Notes under the pieces: model-generated
Databases searched by the model: none
What the model was told of the DNA's origin: nothing
The model's input: only the letters and a program-made list of their open reading frames with translations
Position numbers and translations under genes: made by a program
Source of the DNA: Mastigias papua
Taxonomy: Eukaryota; Cnidaria; Scyphozoa; Rhizostomeae; Mastigiidae
Assembly: GCA_964019165.1 (NCBI GenBank)
Contig: OZ025272.1
Location: forward strand, 7,998,493-8,062,492
DNA length: 64,000 bases
Direction of reading: 5' to 3'
Shown: positions 1-22,400 of the stretch, in pieces
How positions within the stretch are numbered: position 1 is the stretch's first letter
Layout of the letters: the number at the start of each line of letters is the position of its first letter

Positions 1-312
1 ACTTTCAGTGTTATAGCCATCAAGAGCACAAGAAGCTGATTGATTCTGATACCACAAGGCTAGTATGTAATAACATGACAGAACATCATGTCTTGCTTTG
101 TACCAGAATTGCATTGGTTCTACTGCCACTTTATGGTTGTGAAAAATATCTTGAGAGATCAAATAATCTGCCCCATCATTGCCAACTACATGGCCTTGCA
201 TTGGAAGCTCTTTTGTATTGTACAATTCTTTATTTAGTTGCTCATTAATTAGCTCCTTCCATATACCTTTCTGTGCTCCTCTGGATCTACACTGTTTCCA
301 CAAGCTGCACAT
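1..312 (-). CDS. possible partial coding region at left edge
   Basis: On the minus strand one frame stays open from an ATG at 312 to the window edge (104 codons). It begins MCSLWKQCRSRG and includes LPMQGHVVGNDGADYL and FWYKARHDVLSCYYILALWY. I do not recognise the product. The composition looks protein-like, but in DNA this AT-rich a frame of about 100 codons is expected several times by chance in 64 kb. A second, overlapping frame starts after a good acceptor (ctgtcttcag at about 351-360) and holds a CAAC zinc-knuckle-like pair, so the reading frame is uncertain. Confidence 0.25.
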   Translation of the reverse strand, partial: MCSLWKQCRSRGAQKGIWKELINEQLNKELYNTKELPMQGHVVGNDGADYLISQDIFHNHKVAVEPMQFWYKARHDVLSCYYILALWYQNQSASCALDGYNTES

Positions 313-958
<646 letters not shown>

Positions 959-1113
959 AATACTATTAATGAAAAACTTACAAAGAACACCAGATTGAAA
1001 CCAAAGAGCAAGTACTTGATGCAGTTAAGACCTCCTTCTGCCATGTTTGTATCTTTCTTTCACTGTACAAAAAATCTGTGCAACTTACTAATATGTACTA
1101 TGATATGTACCTA

Positions 1114-1146
1114 TGTACTGTGATATCTAGAACATATCACAGTACA
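1114..1146. repeat. perfect short palindrome (13-bp stem, 7-nt loop)
   Basis: TGTACTGTGATAT at 1114-1126 is the exact reverse complement of 1134-1146, with ctagaac as loop. It could be a small hairpin or the ends of a collapsed inverted-repeat element. No poly-T follows. Confidence 0.75.
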
Positions 1147-3800
1147 AATTATGTAGGTTATAAGATACCTAACTGATAAAGCAACTACCAAATATGCAAT
1201 ACCTCATAATAACATCAATTCACTATTCAAGATCTATTTGTTCAAAATCTGTTATCAAAATCTACTTTTACCAATCTGTTGGCATTCAGAACAAACAATA
1301 AACAAGGCTTACATAGAAAACAATCCCAACCAAAAGTCATGATGTCTGAAAGCTGTATTCATTTCAAATCATCAGCTTATACCAAATTCTAAAGGGAGCA
1401 TTGTCTAGCTTATTAAAATTGAAAATGCTCTGCTGTATTCAATGACATTTAACATGTCCAGAGCAGGCTTCCTTGTTCACTATGTGCAAGTTCCTCAGGC
1501 AAATGGATATTGGTAAAATCCAAGTAAAGGACATCTTCTATTGCACAAACATATTACTTTACTTGGATATTAAGGCATGTGGGCAAGTTAGTGGCCAATG
1601 GCATTATACTAAAAGTGACAAAAAGAAGCAAAATAAAAAAGAAAACAAGACAAAAAGTACCACAACTCTATCTACAGGTACAGGGATTTTTCAATACACA
1701 ATCTAAAACTGTAAAATTTAACCAAACATATTTATGGATATGATAGCACTGGGAGCATGATAGGGATGGCTACCCTAAATGCCCTTTTAACATATAACTA
1801 CACAGACACCAAAGGCTATATCAAAATACTGGTGGACCCTACTTATACAGAACCAGGTTGTGTGACAAAATTCAAAATAGTACACATGTAAAATCAAAAA
1901 TTAATTGTTCAAAGATTCAGGTACAGCCTATAGTACCACAGGTACATTTACAATACATTTATTTATTAAATAAATAAAGAGTAATAGAGAAGGGTGAGAG
2001 CAAAATTGGTTTATTTATATTATATTATGCTAGAGTTACAAGAAATGCTCAGATGTATGAATAAATTTTACAACTGGTTCCAAAATTATCCTATTTTGGT
2101 TTTGAGTACAGTATTATTTGCACAAGGGTTAAGTTTGATAGGTTTGAGATGCTTTGTGGTTGGAATAATTTGTAAATTGTACCAAGGAGGTCACATCAAT
2201 CATCATTATATGCATGGCAATACAGCAAGAAGTGCTCAGTATCCTCAATTCCATCATTGATTGGACACAGCGGATCAGCTGTGTCTTGACAGTTATGATT
2301 GAAATTGTGAGAATTTACTAAGACCTACATGTAGCTGTGTGAGGAAGGCAACACCCTCACCCAGCTACAAGTAGGTTTTAGCAAGTTATAGCAAGTACAG
2401 AGATTACTGATGTACCATAAAATCATCAGTAGCTTTAATGAAAGAAATTTGACATTTGTTATCTACATCCATGCACAAAAGAGGGCTTAAAACTTAGGGG
2501 GGTTGCAAACAGTGGTGTGCTGAAGGATCCATGAGTTGGGGGTGTAGCAAATGACAATGACCAAATGGTGTGAAAGAGTTGCCAAATTACAAACAAGGCA
2601 CCTTCGGTACTGATAAGCAACGCTTGCTACAGCAAATTTTACTGATGAGCAAAAGATTACTGACCGTTCTGCTGCAGCCCCTGCCTCCTACTCTTATTCC
2701 TAAACCTGTACTGAACAAAACAAATGCTTGCTCCTTGTATTATATAATCAACGACAAAAAGTTCTAATTCAAAATTAAAACTTACGAAGAGGTCACGGAA
2801 AGCCATGTTGACCTGGTGGCTTTGAATTATCAATGATTAAGGATTAGGAGCCCTAAAGATTGAACTTTGCCTCTAGTCCGTAGTGGGTGTATAACAGGAA
2901 GGAAATCCTTCACAGACCAGTCCGGTGTTGTATAACTTAGGTACTTCAAAAGGATAAAAAGAATGTACCAAAATTTAGATAAGCTCCAAATACACTTGTG
3001 CTCTAGGCAGGGTTGACAAGATCCAAAATTAGAGCCGGGCAACTAAAATCAAAGCAATTCTGCAGAATTATTACTTTTGGAGTGAATTTGGGTAAAGGGA
3101 ACGGAAATGCTGGCTAAACCTTTGATCTCTATGCGAAAAAACGTTCTGCCCTCCAGCATGTCAAAGTGAGGCAATCCATATAGAATTTAAAAGTCGTAGC
3201 AGCTATCACAGATTTTGCATCATCTACCAAAAGTGAATCATATCTTGTCAAGTCAGCCACTATATCTCAGCTTGTCATAACTTCATTAAAACAGCTCAGA
3301 AAAAAGGCCTATTGAATTACTGAAACACAGCCTAGTCCACCTCAACTTGTTTACACACCGAAGACAAAGCCTAAGAAAGTACGCCCTGCTTAACAGTTTA
3401 GAATTTGACAGTTTCATGCTGCATAAATCTGGAAGAATGATATAAAACGTGAATAGTTGTTTCAAAGCATAATCTCTCTTCTCTTGCTGAAATACGACAG
3501 TGTACAACAAACTCAGGAATTTTGTTCGCTACATATCTGTGGCGTTAACCCCTCGATTGCAGATTGGCTTGCTTGTAACACGGTTCTTGAACAAACCAAG
3601 CAACAATGATTTACGAAGGCACTGGCTAACTAATCTTACACTATATGAAAAGACACCTACCTGATTAAAAGTTTGAGTCAGACTTATACGAGTCCGAGCT
3701 ACCTCACCTTCAGTCTTAAGTGTAAACAATCCGTGTGCAGTTGCAATAAATATAGTAACTCCATGCGCATGCGCAATTAGAATTTGTACACTCTGCGCAC
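1147..3800. other. mostly unassigned non-coding DNA
   Basis: No homology to any protein was recognised. The only structure noted is an imperfect hairpin at 2323-2375 (22-bp arms around a 9-nt loop). Open frames of 60-90 codons here match chance expectation. CpG-containing sequence near 3765-3800 (gcatgcgcaat) could mark a promoter, but nothing confirms it. Confidence 0.35.
2323..2375. repeat. imperfect hairpin
   Basis: acctacatgtagctgtgtga at 2323 onwards pairs with cctcacccagctacaagtag at 2354 onwards, apart from two mismatches, around a 9-nt loop (aaggcaaca). No neighbouring coding signal explains it. Confidence 0.6.
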
Positions 3801-3805
3801 ATATA

Positions 3806-4079
3806 CAATGCCTGCCAAGTCTTGGAACACTTGCTGTGATTTACGCTATAGATGAGCTATAGCATCCCCTCCCCCGTTAAACAATGTTGAATAAAGCAAA
3901 TATGGGCAACTCGAAAGCCAAAAGTGATGCGTGTTTTAAAGCTACTGGTCTCCGGTATCGAATCAACATTGTTTCAGGGGGGCAGGGGGTCTAAATTTTA
4001 AGTGGTGTCAAGGAGAAGCGGCAGGAGTCGGAAATCAATACACTTGTGTGGGTGTTCCAACTAATTTTGGCAGGCATTG
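3806..4079. mobile_element. MITE, CAATGCC-type TIR, TA target duplication
   Basis: The left end CAATGCCTGCCAAGTCTTGG is matched in inverted form at the right end (ccaa...ttggcaggcattg, ending 4079). TA flanks both sides (3804-3805 and 4080-4081). TA duplications are typical of the Tc1/mariner superfamily. The interior holds a second inverted pair: a C-rich run plus caatgttga against tcaacattg plus a G-rich run. No transposase frame is present, so it is non-autonomous. It shares end bases and the C-rich/G-rich interior with the element at 4641-5277. Confidence 0.8.
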
Positions 4080-4117
4080 TAGCCAACAGCAATCTCAATG
4101 AATAAAACTATCTGTGA

Positions 4118-4170
4118 TTTATGCAAATCTTTATTTCTTTTTCTATATTACTAGCAAAGGAAACAGCCCA
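4118..4170 (+). repeat. inverted duplicate of BLOC1S4 last-exon acceptor region
   Basis: These 53 bases are a near-perfect reverse complement of 7187-7240, which holds the polypyrimidine tract, the splice acceptor and the first coding bases of BLOC1S4 exon 5. Similarity continues weakly to about 4195. The copy is non-coding. It may be a segmental duplication, or the exon 5 acceptor may lie inside a dispersed repeat. Confidence 0.8.
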
Positions 4171-4177
4171 GTGAGAT

Positions 4178-4612
4178 CAGTGATTTAATAAGAAACGAGT
4201 ACTGGAAAATGGGAAAAATTAAGAAACTTCAGTACTCGAAGCAAAAAAGTAAAAATCTATGAAATCGTAATAAAACTGAGAAAAACGAAATTTTGTAAAA
4301 CCTAAAAACATGATTGCCCTGTTGGCCTAGAACTTAAGACACATGAGATAGAAATATACTCCCTACATTTAAATACAGCACCAGAACGGAAGCGAATCTC
4401 CTGACGTGAAAAACGGTCCCGAATATTTCATAACATAGCATAATTTCATAACAGTAGAAACATCGACAAGTCTTATAATGTAAGGAACCCCAAATATAAA
4501 AGTCATGACATCATAAGTAGGAAACTCGTACAAACAGTATTGAAATTTCCAGAAAATTAAGAAAATGGAGTACTCAATATGGACCGTTGTTTCTTATAAA
4601 AAGCACGAGTGT
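4178..4612. mobile_element. probable degenerate MITE
   Basis: Left-end cagtgatttaataagaaac resembles the reverse complement of right-end gtttcttataaaaagcacg (4590-4608). The interior has tggaaaat..attaagaaa and agtactc in inverted arrangement at both ends (about 4200-4245 and 4548-4580). The target duplication is not clear. It resembles the TAAGAA-end MITEs at 15347, 53809 and 62660. Confidence 0.4.
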
Positions 4613-4640
4613 AAACTCCTTTGGGTTAGCACTGCTTCTA

Positions 4641-5277
4641 CAATCTTGGACAAAAATTATGAGACAAACTGACGTTTTCCTACAGATTGGCATTGCTTGC
4701 ACATTTTCCCCTCTCCCCTCCCCAACTCAGTGTTGACCAAATGACATAGAGTGGTTTCCCTACCATTCAACATCGATCAAAAGGGGGAGAGGGGGGTCAA
4801 CTAGTGTTGTATCAAGCTGTAGTTAAAGAATTGGCAGTTCTACCTAACATTGGGTTGGTAGTCTCATTATATTTCCTACAGACTGGCATTGCCTGCACAT
4901 TTTCCCCTCTCCCCTCCCCAACTCAATGTTGACCAAATGACATAGAGTGGTTTCCCTACCATTCAAAATTGATCAAAAGGGGGAGAGGGGGTAAACTAGT
5001 GTTGTATCAAGCTGTAGTTAAAGAATTGGCAGCTCTACCTAACATTGGGTTGGTAGTCTCATTATATTTCCTACAGACTGGCATTGCTTGCACATTTTCC
5101 CCTCTCCCCTCCCCAACTCAATGTTGACCAAATGACATAGAGAGGTTTCTCTACCATTCAACATTGATCCAAAGGGGGAGAGGGGGGTAAACTAGTGTTG
5201 TATCAAGCTGTAGTTAAGGAATTGGAAGTTCTACCTAACGTTGGCTTGGTAGTCTCATTATATTTTGTCCAAGATTG
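4641..5277. mobile_element. MITE with internal tandem repeats, TA target duplication
   Basis: The left end CAATCTTGGACAAAA continues to a tatgagac block. The right end is its reverse complement, giving terminal inverted repeats of about 28 bp. TA flanks both ends (4639-4640 and 5278-5279). Three tandem units of about 195-196 bp fill the interior, starting near 4676, 4872 and 5067. Each unit carries a C-rich tract (cccctctcccctcccc) and a G-rich tract (gggggagagggg) that can pair. The ends resemble the MITE at 3806-4079. There is no transposase. Confidence 0.85.
4676..5266. repeat. three tandem units of about 196 bp
   Basis: The phrase ctacaga(t/c)tggcattgc recurs at about 4680, 4876 and 5071, giving periods of 196 and 195. 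Units differ at only a few bases, so the amplification is recent relative to the surrounding repeats. The array lies wholly inside the MITE at 4641-5277. Confidence 0.9.
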
Positions 5278-5279
5278 TA

Positions 5280-7041
5280 CAATCTATGTCACAAAAGGAG
5301 GCATTAAGCCTTTCCACAACTCTCTACCTAGGTCACTTAGTAGACTGGTAATCGCCAAGAGTGGAGTAGGTGTGCCCCGCTCCCCTACAAAATCCCCTTC
5401 GCTACGGCCTCCTCTAAAGCCTGGAAATATTATTCAAAGCTTTATTCTCTCGAAATAATTTTTGGTGTGCACTTTTATGTATACTGGACCCCTGCCCTAC
5501 AAAATTCCTAATTGCGCGCCTGGAGTACTTTGTCTGAAAAGTGCCTTTCTGTCAAACAATGCAGTATTATGAAAACTCTACTACTCTTGAAAAGAAATTC
5601 TTTAAGAATTCAGTACAGAAATAACGAAAAAGCTAAGAAAATTTCAGACCTTGTCTATGAAATCTTTAAAAAACGTGTATTCGTGATAGCTGTGAAAGTT
5701 ACAATATGTGCTGACAATCAACACTATACTGAAAAAACCGTAAGATTTGCTGATACTGAATGCAAATTCCGACTATAGGAAGCAAGTTGTGCTGACAGTC
5801 TTTTATGGGCGGAAGGGGGGTGACGGTTACTCCTCTTAAACCCACTGGCCACAAGCTTGGTCTCATATTACACTTTCAAATTTATTCCATACATCAAAAT
5901 TAACATTAGACTAATAAGAAAATCATAAGTATGATAATGGGGCTATTACGAAATCTAAATTTCGCTACGGAGGGACAATCAATACTATTGAAGTCCAAAA
6001 ACAATGAACCAAAGATTGTTTGAAATTGAGCTTTTTCTTTATTGTCCTCCTTGGTTAGGAGTACTGAAAAAGCTAACTTGTGGTTTGTTAATTAGAACAG
6101 ACAAAAATCAAAAGGTAAAAATAGATCTGTTACGGACGGACATATATAAAATACAACATCTAAGAATTTTGAATTGAAAGATAGACCCTATCAAAACCAA
6201 ACTTCATACAAAACAATTGACTACTTTTCCGTAAACTTGATTGATACGCGTAAATTTTAATTCCCTTTCTAACATCTAACAAGAAAGTTTTTCTCTCTCA
6301 TATTAACTCTTAGGAATGAAAGTGAGCAACACGGACGGACAGTTATGGACGGACATAAATGTAATATCGACAGCAATGTATTTCAAATCAAAATTTAATG
6401 CAGCTGCTATATGTATATATGGATTAACTTTGTTTATATGTTTTTCCAAACTCGTTAACCGATTGATGGAACTAGAAATTGAGAATCTCCTGAATATGGT
6501 GATTGCGAATATTAAGTCTTTCATGAGCCTCCAGAAAATTCCATAAATATACCATGTTTCATTGGAACATTGAAAGCTTGGAAATTTTGTTCGAGTGCTA
6601 TCGCATAAACTAAGCCTACGCTAGCAGACATTACAAGAACGCTCCATGTTCTGAAGTGCTTACTAAAGACTCAACAGAGAGGACGGCTTACCGAGTAATA
6701 TTCTCTAAGATAAGAATGATAGGGAGTAAAATGGACAGAAATGCTTTTATGGCCTCTGTATTTGAATCTCTCTATTGGATATGTCAGCCAGAAGCGATGC
6801 CAGCCACCACAGACTGGAGGGAATCTCGCCGGGTCAAGCCATTCAGTACATACAAACCAAAAGGTCACAAAGAACAACGGTATGGCATAACAAAGAAGTT
6901 AACCTCACTAGCAATCCCCACTTCCTCAAACTTGCCTCCTCGACTTCAGAGGAATTTCAAATATCTATCCTGGAGAACAATGGGGGACACATCCCCAGTC
7001 CCCACTGACATCAGCTACACAAATTGAATATGTAGAATCAA
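5280..7041. other. BLOC1S4 downstream region, no gene recognised
   Basis: Contains open frames at 5512-5778 and 6656-7027 (88 and 123 codons, plus strand) with no recognisable product. The second lies opposite the BLOC1S4 3' flank. A minus-strand AATAAA near 6040 could end the transcript, but this is unsupported. Confidence 0.3.
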
Positions 7042-18224
<11,183 letters not shown>

Positions 18225-18457
18225 TTTTAGAACATACGAACGAGGTTTTGCATTACACTAGTTCTAAACATAGAACAAAAATGATGCAATAATGCAATGT
18301 CATCAAGCAATACGACTTCCTATTGGCTTAACCCTAAGTCACATGAGGAATGTACTAGAAAAATGTTCAGAGTATAAATTACATTTATTTGGATGAAGCA
18401 AGCAGCAAGCTAGGACACAGAAGTTGCAGATAAGTTGTAACTACTGAATTAGTCAAG
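18225..18457. promoter_or_regulatory. shared divergent promoter, BLOC1S4 and bZIP
   Basis: 233 bp separate the two start codons. It contains a C/EBP-ATF composite site TGATGCAAT at 18282-18290, an overlapping second half-site aatgcaat (18290-18297), an inverted CCAAT box (attgg, 18322-18326), an E-box/CRE-like gtcacatga (18339-18347) and a TATA box (tataaat, 18373-18379), 79 bp before the bZIP ATG. The composite site is the known target of ATF4 with C/EBP partners, so autoregulation is possible. Activity is inferred from motifs only. Confidence 0.6.
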
Positions 18458-18778
18458 ATGAAACAAACGCCAAGATTATCAGAAGATGATTATAAACAGC
18501 AAAGAGAAAGAAATAACATAGCTGTGAGGAAAAGCCGCGAAAAATCGAAGCAGAAGATTGAAGAAACAAAGAAAAGAGTGGCTCACCTCAAGAAACAAAA
18601 TGTGGAACTTGTAAATCAGATTGATGTACTTAATAGAGAGCTTAAGTTCCTTAAGGAATTGTTTGATGCAAAAATTTGCAATACCTGTCACACTGGAACT
18701 CAAGATGTAACCTCAAACAGCATGGATGAAATGGACACTTTTTTCTCGAATGTATTGTTTACAGAGTTTGCAAGTTAG
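18458..18778 (+). CDS. CEBPG: C/EBP-gamma-like bZIP transcription factor
   Basis: Single-exon gene of 106 codons. The basic region is residues 16-31 (RERNNIAVRKSREKSK, with the NxxAVxxSR DNA-contact signature of C/EBP proteins). A leucine zipper follows with heptad leucines at 44, 51, 58 and 65. DYKQQRERNNIAV and the short length resemble C/EBP-gamma, a nuclear factor lacking a strong activation domain that dimerises with other bZIPs such as ATF4. The tail contains CNTCH and an acidic MDEMDTFF. The start is the first ATG after the TATA box, and no upstream in-frame extension looks conserved. It is divergent from BLOC1S4. An intronless retrocopy is possible but less likely, given the promoter. 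The gamma assignment is by resemblance. Confidence 0.82.
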   Translation: MKQTPRLSEDDYKQQRERNNIAVRKSREKSKQKIEETKKRVAHLKKQNVELVNQIDVLNRELKFLKELFDAKICNTCHTGTQDVTSNSMDEMDTFFSNVLFTEFAS

Positions 18779-19312
18779 ATATACTCAAGTCATTTTGCAA
18801 AAGGCAGTCTGGGAAGCAGTATTCGCATGCAGTTCTGCAATAGAAGAAAAGAAACTGAAGGACAATCTTGTAAGAACAGTACAGGAATGGTTGGGATTGA
18901 AATAAGAAAAACGAAAAAATATGGTTATGAACGATATTGCAGGGATCTCGTGAACATCATTGATATCATTTTCGTCATGTTATTTGTTGACATTAGCTCA
19001 GTAGCTGATTGTAAACTATAGATATTTCATGCATTGATTTTTCCGTTATAATGGTCAAGGGGGTAGATGGGCCTCCGCAGAAGTCTAGTGACCGCAGCTA
19101 AGTACCCTTCTACACTATAATGTCTGGTACTGCTGCTATTATAGGTAATGTTCTTTAGACTGTAGCGTTTGAGATCACCCCTCCCCCCTAAATGACCGAG
19201 TTAATATTAGGCAGTTATAATCCAATCAATACCCGCTTGTTCTGTGGATATTTGTCAAACAAATTGTTGAGACAGCAAGAGTTTTGCTAGGCTCCCTGTA
19301 CATAAGGGGCTG
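18779..19312. other. bZIP 3' flank
   Basis: No clear polyadenylation signal close to the stop; an AATAAA lies at about 19549. A C-rich run near 19180 and gggggtagatgggcctcc at 19058 look like repeat debris. Confidence 0.3.
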
Positions 19313-19472
19313 TTCAATAATTATAGCACGCTGAAACTGCCATTTTTGAACCATCCACCCCCCAGCATCACACTCTGAATCACGAAAAGCGTGTAGAACT
19401 ACCATAGAGATAGGTCTGTCTCTATGAGAACTACCCACCTCCTAGGCGTGACGTAATTATTTAACAGCCCCT
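19313..19472. mobile_element. short MITE with AGGGGCTGTT ends
   Basis: Left taaggggctgttcaataatt is mirrored by right aattatttaacagcccc followed by ta. The inverted similarity extends into gcacgc/gcgtgac. The 160-bp size, absence of coding and clean ends fit a MITE. The target duplication is ambiguous. It resembles the AGGGGCCGGTCATTAATT element at 41251. Confidence 0.65.
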
Positions 19473-22400
19473 ACTTTTTAATTGAAAAAGAGAAACTCGC
19501 AGGAAAATTATTCACTTAATAATATTTGTTGTTCAGACAGTTCGTCGATAATAAATTAACACTTGAATGTTGATTGTGAGATTTTTGTTTAGCCTATGTT
19601 ATTTATGGATCGATCGAAAGCAGTCTCAGAAACTGGCCCTTCTCATTTTTAGTGCAGTCCTTGACTTGACACATCGCCAACCGGCCGGTAGCCAAGGGGG
19701 GCCTGGGGGTAAGGCCTCCCTGGGCTTGTGAGATTTGACTCTGCACCTCCCCTAAAGACATAAATTATATAGATGCATATACTATATATATTGGCTGTGC
19801 CCCCACTTGTGAATTCAAGCTGGCTCGGGCCTGATCACCGAATGATCGTATTTTATTATTTAACCTATGTTTCTATATTTTCACTAATTTCTTAGAAATA
19901 TGAAGTCGCTCATGCTGCCGTATGCTAGCTATGTTATGAAAAATACGAGCTGACCGTGCGTTTTTGAATTCGTTTTCGTTCTTCTTAATACGGGTAGAAA
20001 AAGAACCATGCAAAGGTATGATATGGAAACCGCTGGGATATATAAACTTGTTATCTTTATACATAACGGTAAGCCAAAAAACCTTAAGTCCGATTAGTTG
20101 TCAAGTTTCAATGAAGCCAAAGAAATACACCCATTCTTGAAAAAGAGTGATAAAATCATTGATATGTGCGTGAGTATCATCAATATTCTAGGTGTTTTTG
20201 CGTCAAACTGTCTATTTTCTAAGGTTCCAAGCAAAGCATACTTTCAGCTTACACATTTTTGTGGGGCAAAGAGGAGGAAAATCCTCTAGCTGGGCGGACG
20301 ATGTCCCCGTTCCCACTCCTAGTTTCATGCCTAATAGCAGACAGTGATAGTTTCCTCGCAGATCAATAAAATCCAATAAAAAATCGGTCGGCTTGAACTA
20401 ATTCAGATTGTTTTGGGGTAGCCCTCGTTTACTTTTTCTCTCCGGCATATCACTTATCTTTTGTGGTCACAAATGTCAATGGAGCTCTTCTAGAATAGGC
20501 AAATATGGGCTAAATTTGGCATTAAATTTGCTGGCACTATCAATACAAGCAAGGGAGCCACTGCACATTTTCAAAATGTATCCTTATTCCAGACTCCCCG
20601 TTCATTATTTTTGTGTTGTAATTCCTTTGAGTAGTAAGTAACGTGAGAAAATCGTATTTTCCACATTGCTTACAGTTGAAATAAGTTGTGGCACTCATCC
20701 ATGGCTATTATAATTAGAGAAATTTTCCAGCCATCCTGGTTATTCCAACCACTCAGTTTATCAATCTTCTAGAAAATTTCCTACTCCCTACTACTCTAAC
20801 CCCCCCCCGTTTATTTGGGACGTATGACTACATATTCACTAGCTGGATCACTTTCATATCTGCTCCCATACATACAGCCACTTATTGAACAGTACATTAT
20901 ACCACTTTTACTTGAGATCGAGTCACAATGCAAAAGACAGTCGAGCATCAGGCTACTTAATTTATTTTTTGGCTTCTTAGCAAATCGAATAGATCATAAC
21001 GATTTCGCGAGTTCTACAAAGCTTATCTAGCAAAAAAGACAACGCTATCAAGCTTTTCTTGCACGACAAATTTACTAGCACAATAGAACTTTCCGGCTGG
21101 AAACAGTTGAAAAAAGTATTATCCTCACTTCAGTTCGAGAAAAGCAGTGAAAGGCCCTTTCTTCAAGTGCTTTTAGTATATTTTCGCAATTTTTTAACCA
21201 ATGAAGCTCTCTCAAATCAGAGGCACTGATAAGGAAGGTGTGGGAGGGTGTTGGTCTTTTTGGTTGACTTTGAATAATCCTACTTATGATACTACTTATG
21301 ACTAATACTTTAAATTCATCTCCTGTTTTCTATTTGGAATGGACAAACCTCTGTATTTCAAAAGCGCATTTACCTGAAGCCGAAAGAGTGTGTGAATAAA
21401 TACTATCCCAGGGGCTTTACGATCAGACCCCTATCTTTCATTATCCTAACATTTCATGATGGCTCGCGCCGCCACTAGGCACTCAGTCACGTTATCAGAT
21501 TCAATCCCTTTTATATATGTATTTCTTTTTCTTTTTTAGTAAGTAATGTCAGGGAAAGGCCAATAGAGCCTATAACAAAGCCCTGGCAATGGAAGAAAGA
21601 GAAAGGAAAGTTAATTAGATAGGGAGATGAGATCAAGTTTGTTGATGTTAGATTTGAAGCAAGATAAGTTGTAGGATTCAGGAAAGGAAATGGAAGGTAA
21701 GGTGCATATATAAATCCTGTTGCTTCTGAGCCTCTGTCTGCCTCCAGACTTTGAATTGTTACACATAGCATGTTTTTAAGCAGTCTGACTTTTAAAATAT
21801 CTCTTAGAGACATTTGTAGTGTGTAGTCGGAATGAAGCAACGGTCATACGAAAACCATAGAGAGTTAGCAGTGAAACATTACTGAGTAAAAGATTAAACC
21901 ATATAGATTGATTATCATCTCTTAAATCATGGGGAATGTGAGACTTAAATTTTGCACCAGGTTGTTTAGTACTGTGAATGTCGTAAATCTGTCCAAAAGT
22001 TTGCAGTAAAGCATGAAAATCAATTTTTCGTACAACTAAATATCACTAGTGCACGACCAATAGTAAATTAATTTGCGCATGTGATGAAATCACGTTTTGT
22101 TCGATGGTTCGATACTCAGAAGAGAATGAAACATGCGCTATTGTCTGAAATGATGATCCATACTCACGTGATAGTAGGAATAGTGAATCTACTTTCCGCT
22201 TTGTCATGCAAAAATTAATTTATGCATACATTTATAGATAATGTAAGGAGAATGTTATCATTTTTTGGCATAAGACATAATAGGAAGGCTTCAAATTCTC
22301 TTGTAGCTAAAATAAGAAATTATAAATTATAAGAAGAAGGAGATTTCTCAGAAAATAATTAGGTGGCAACTGCAACCAAATATGACTAATAAGATGACAA

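Noticed and set aside
6656..7027. 123-codon plus-strand ORF as a gene
   Set aside because: No recognised similarity, antisense frames equally open, and length within chance expectation for the window. Mentioned only as unassigned.
21511..21840. 109-codon minus-strand ORF
   Set aside because: No conserved motif, no splice or promoter context, and length expected by chance.
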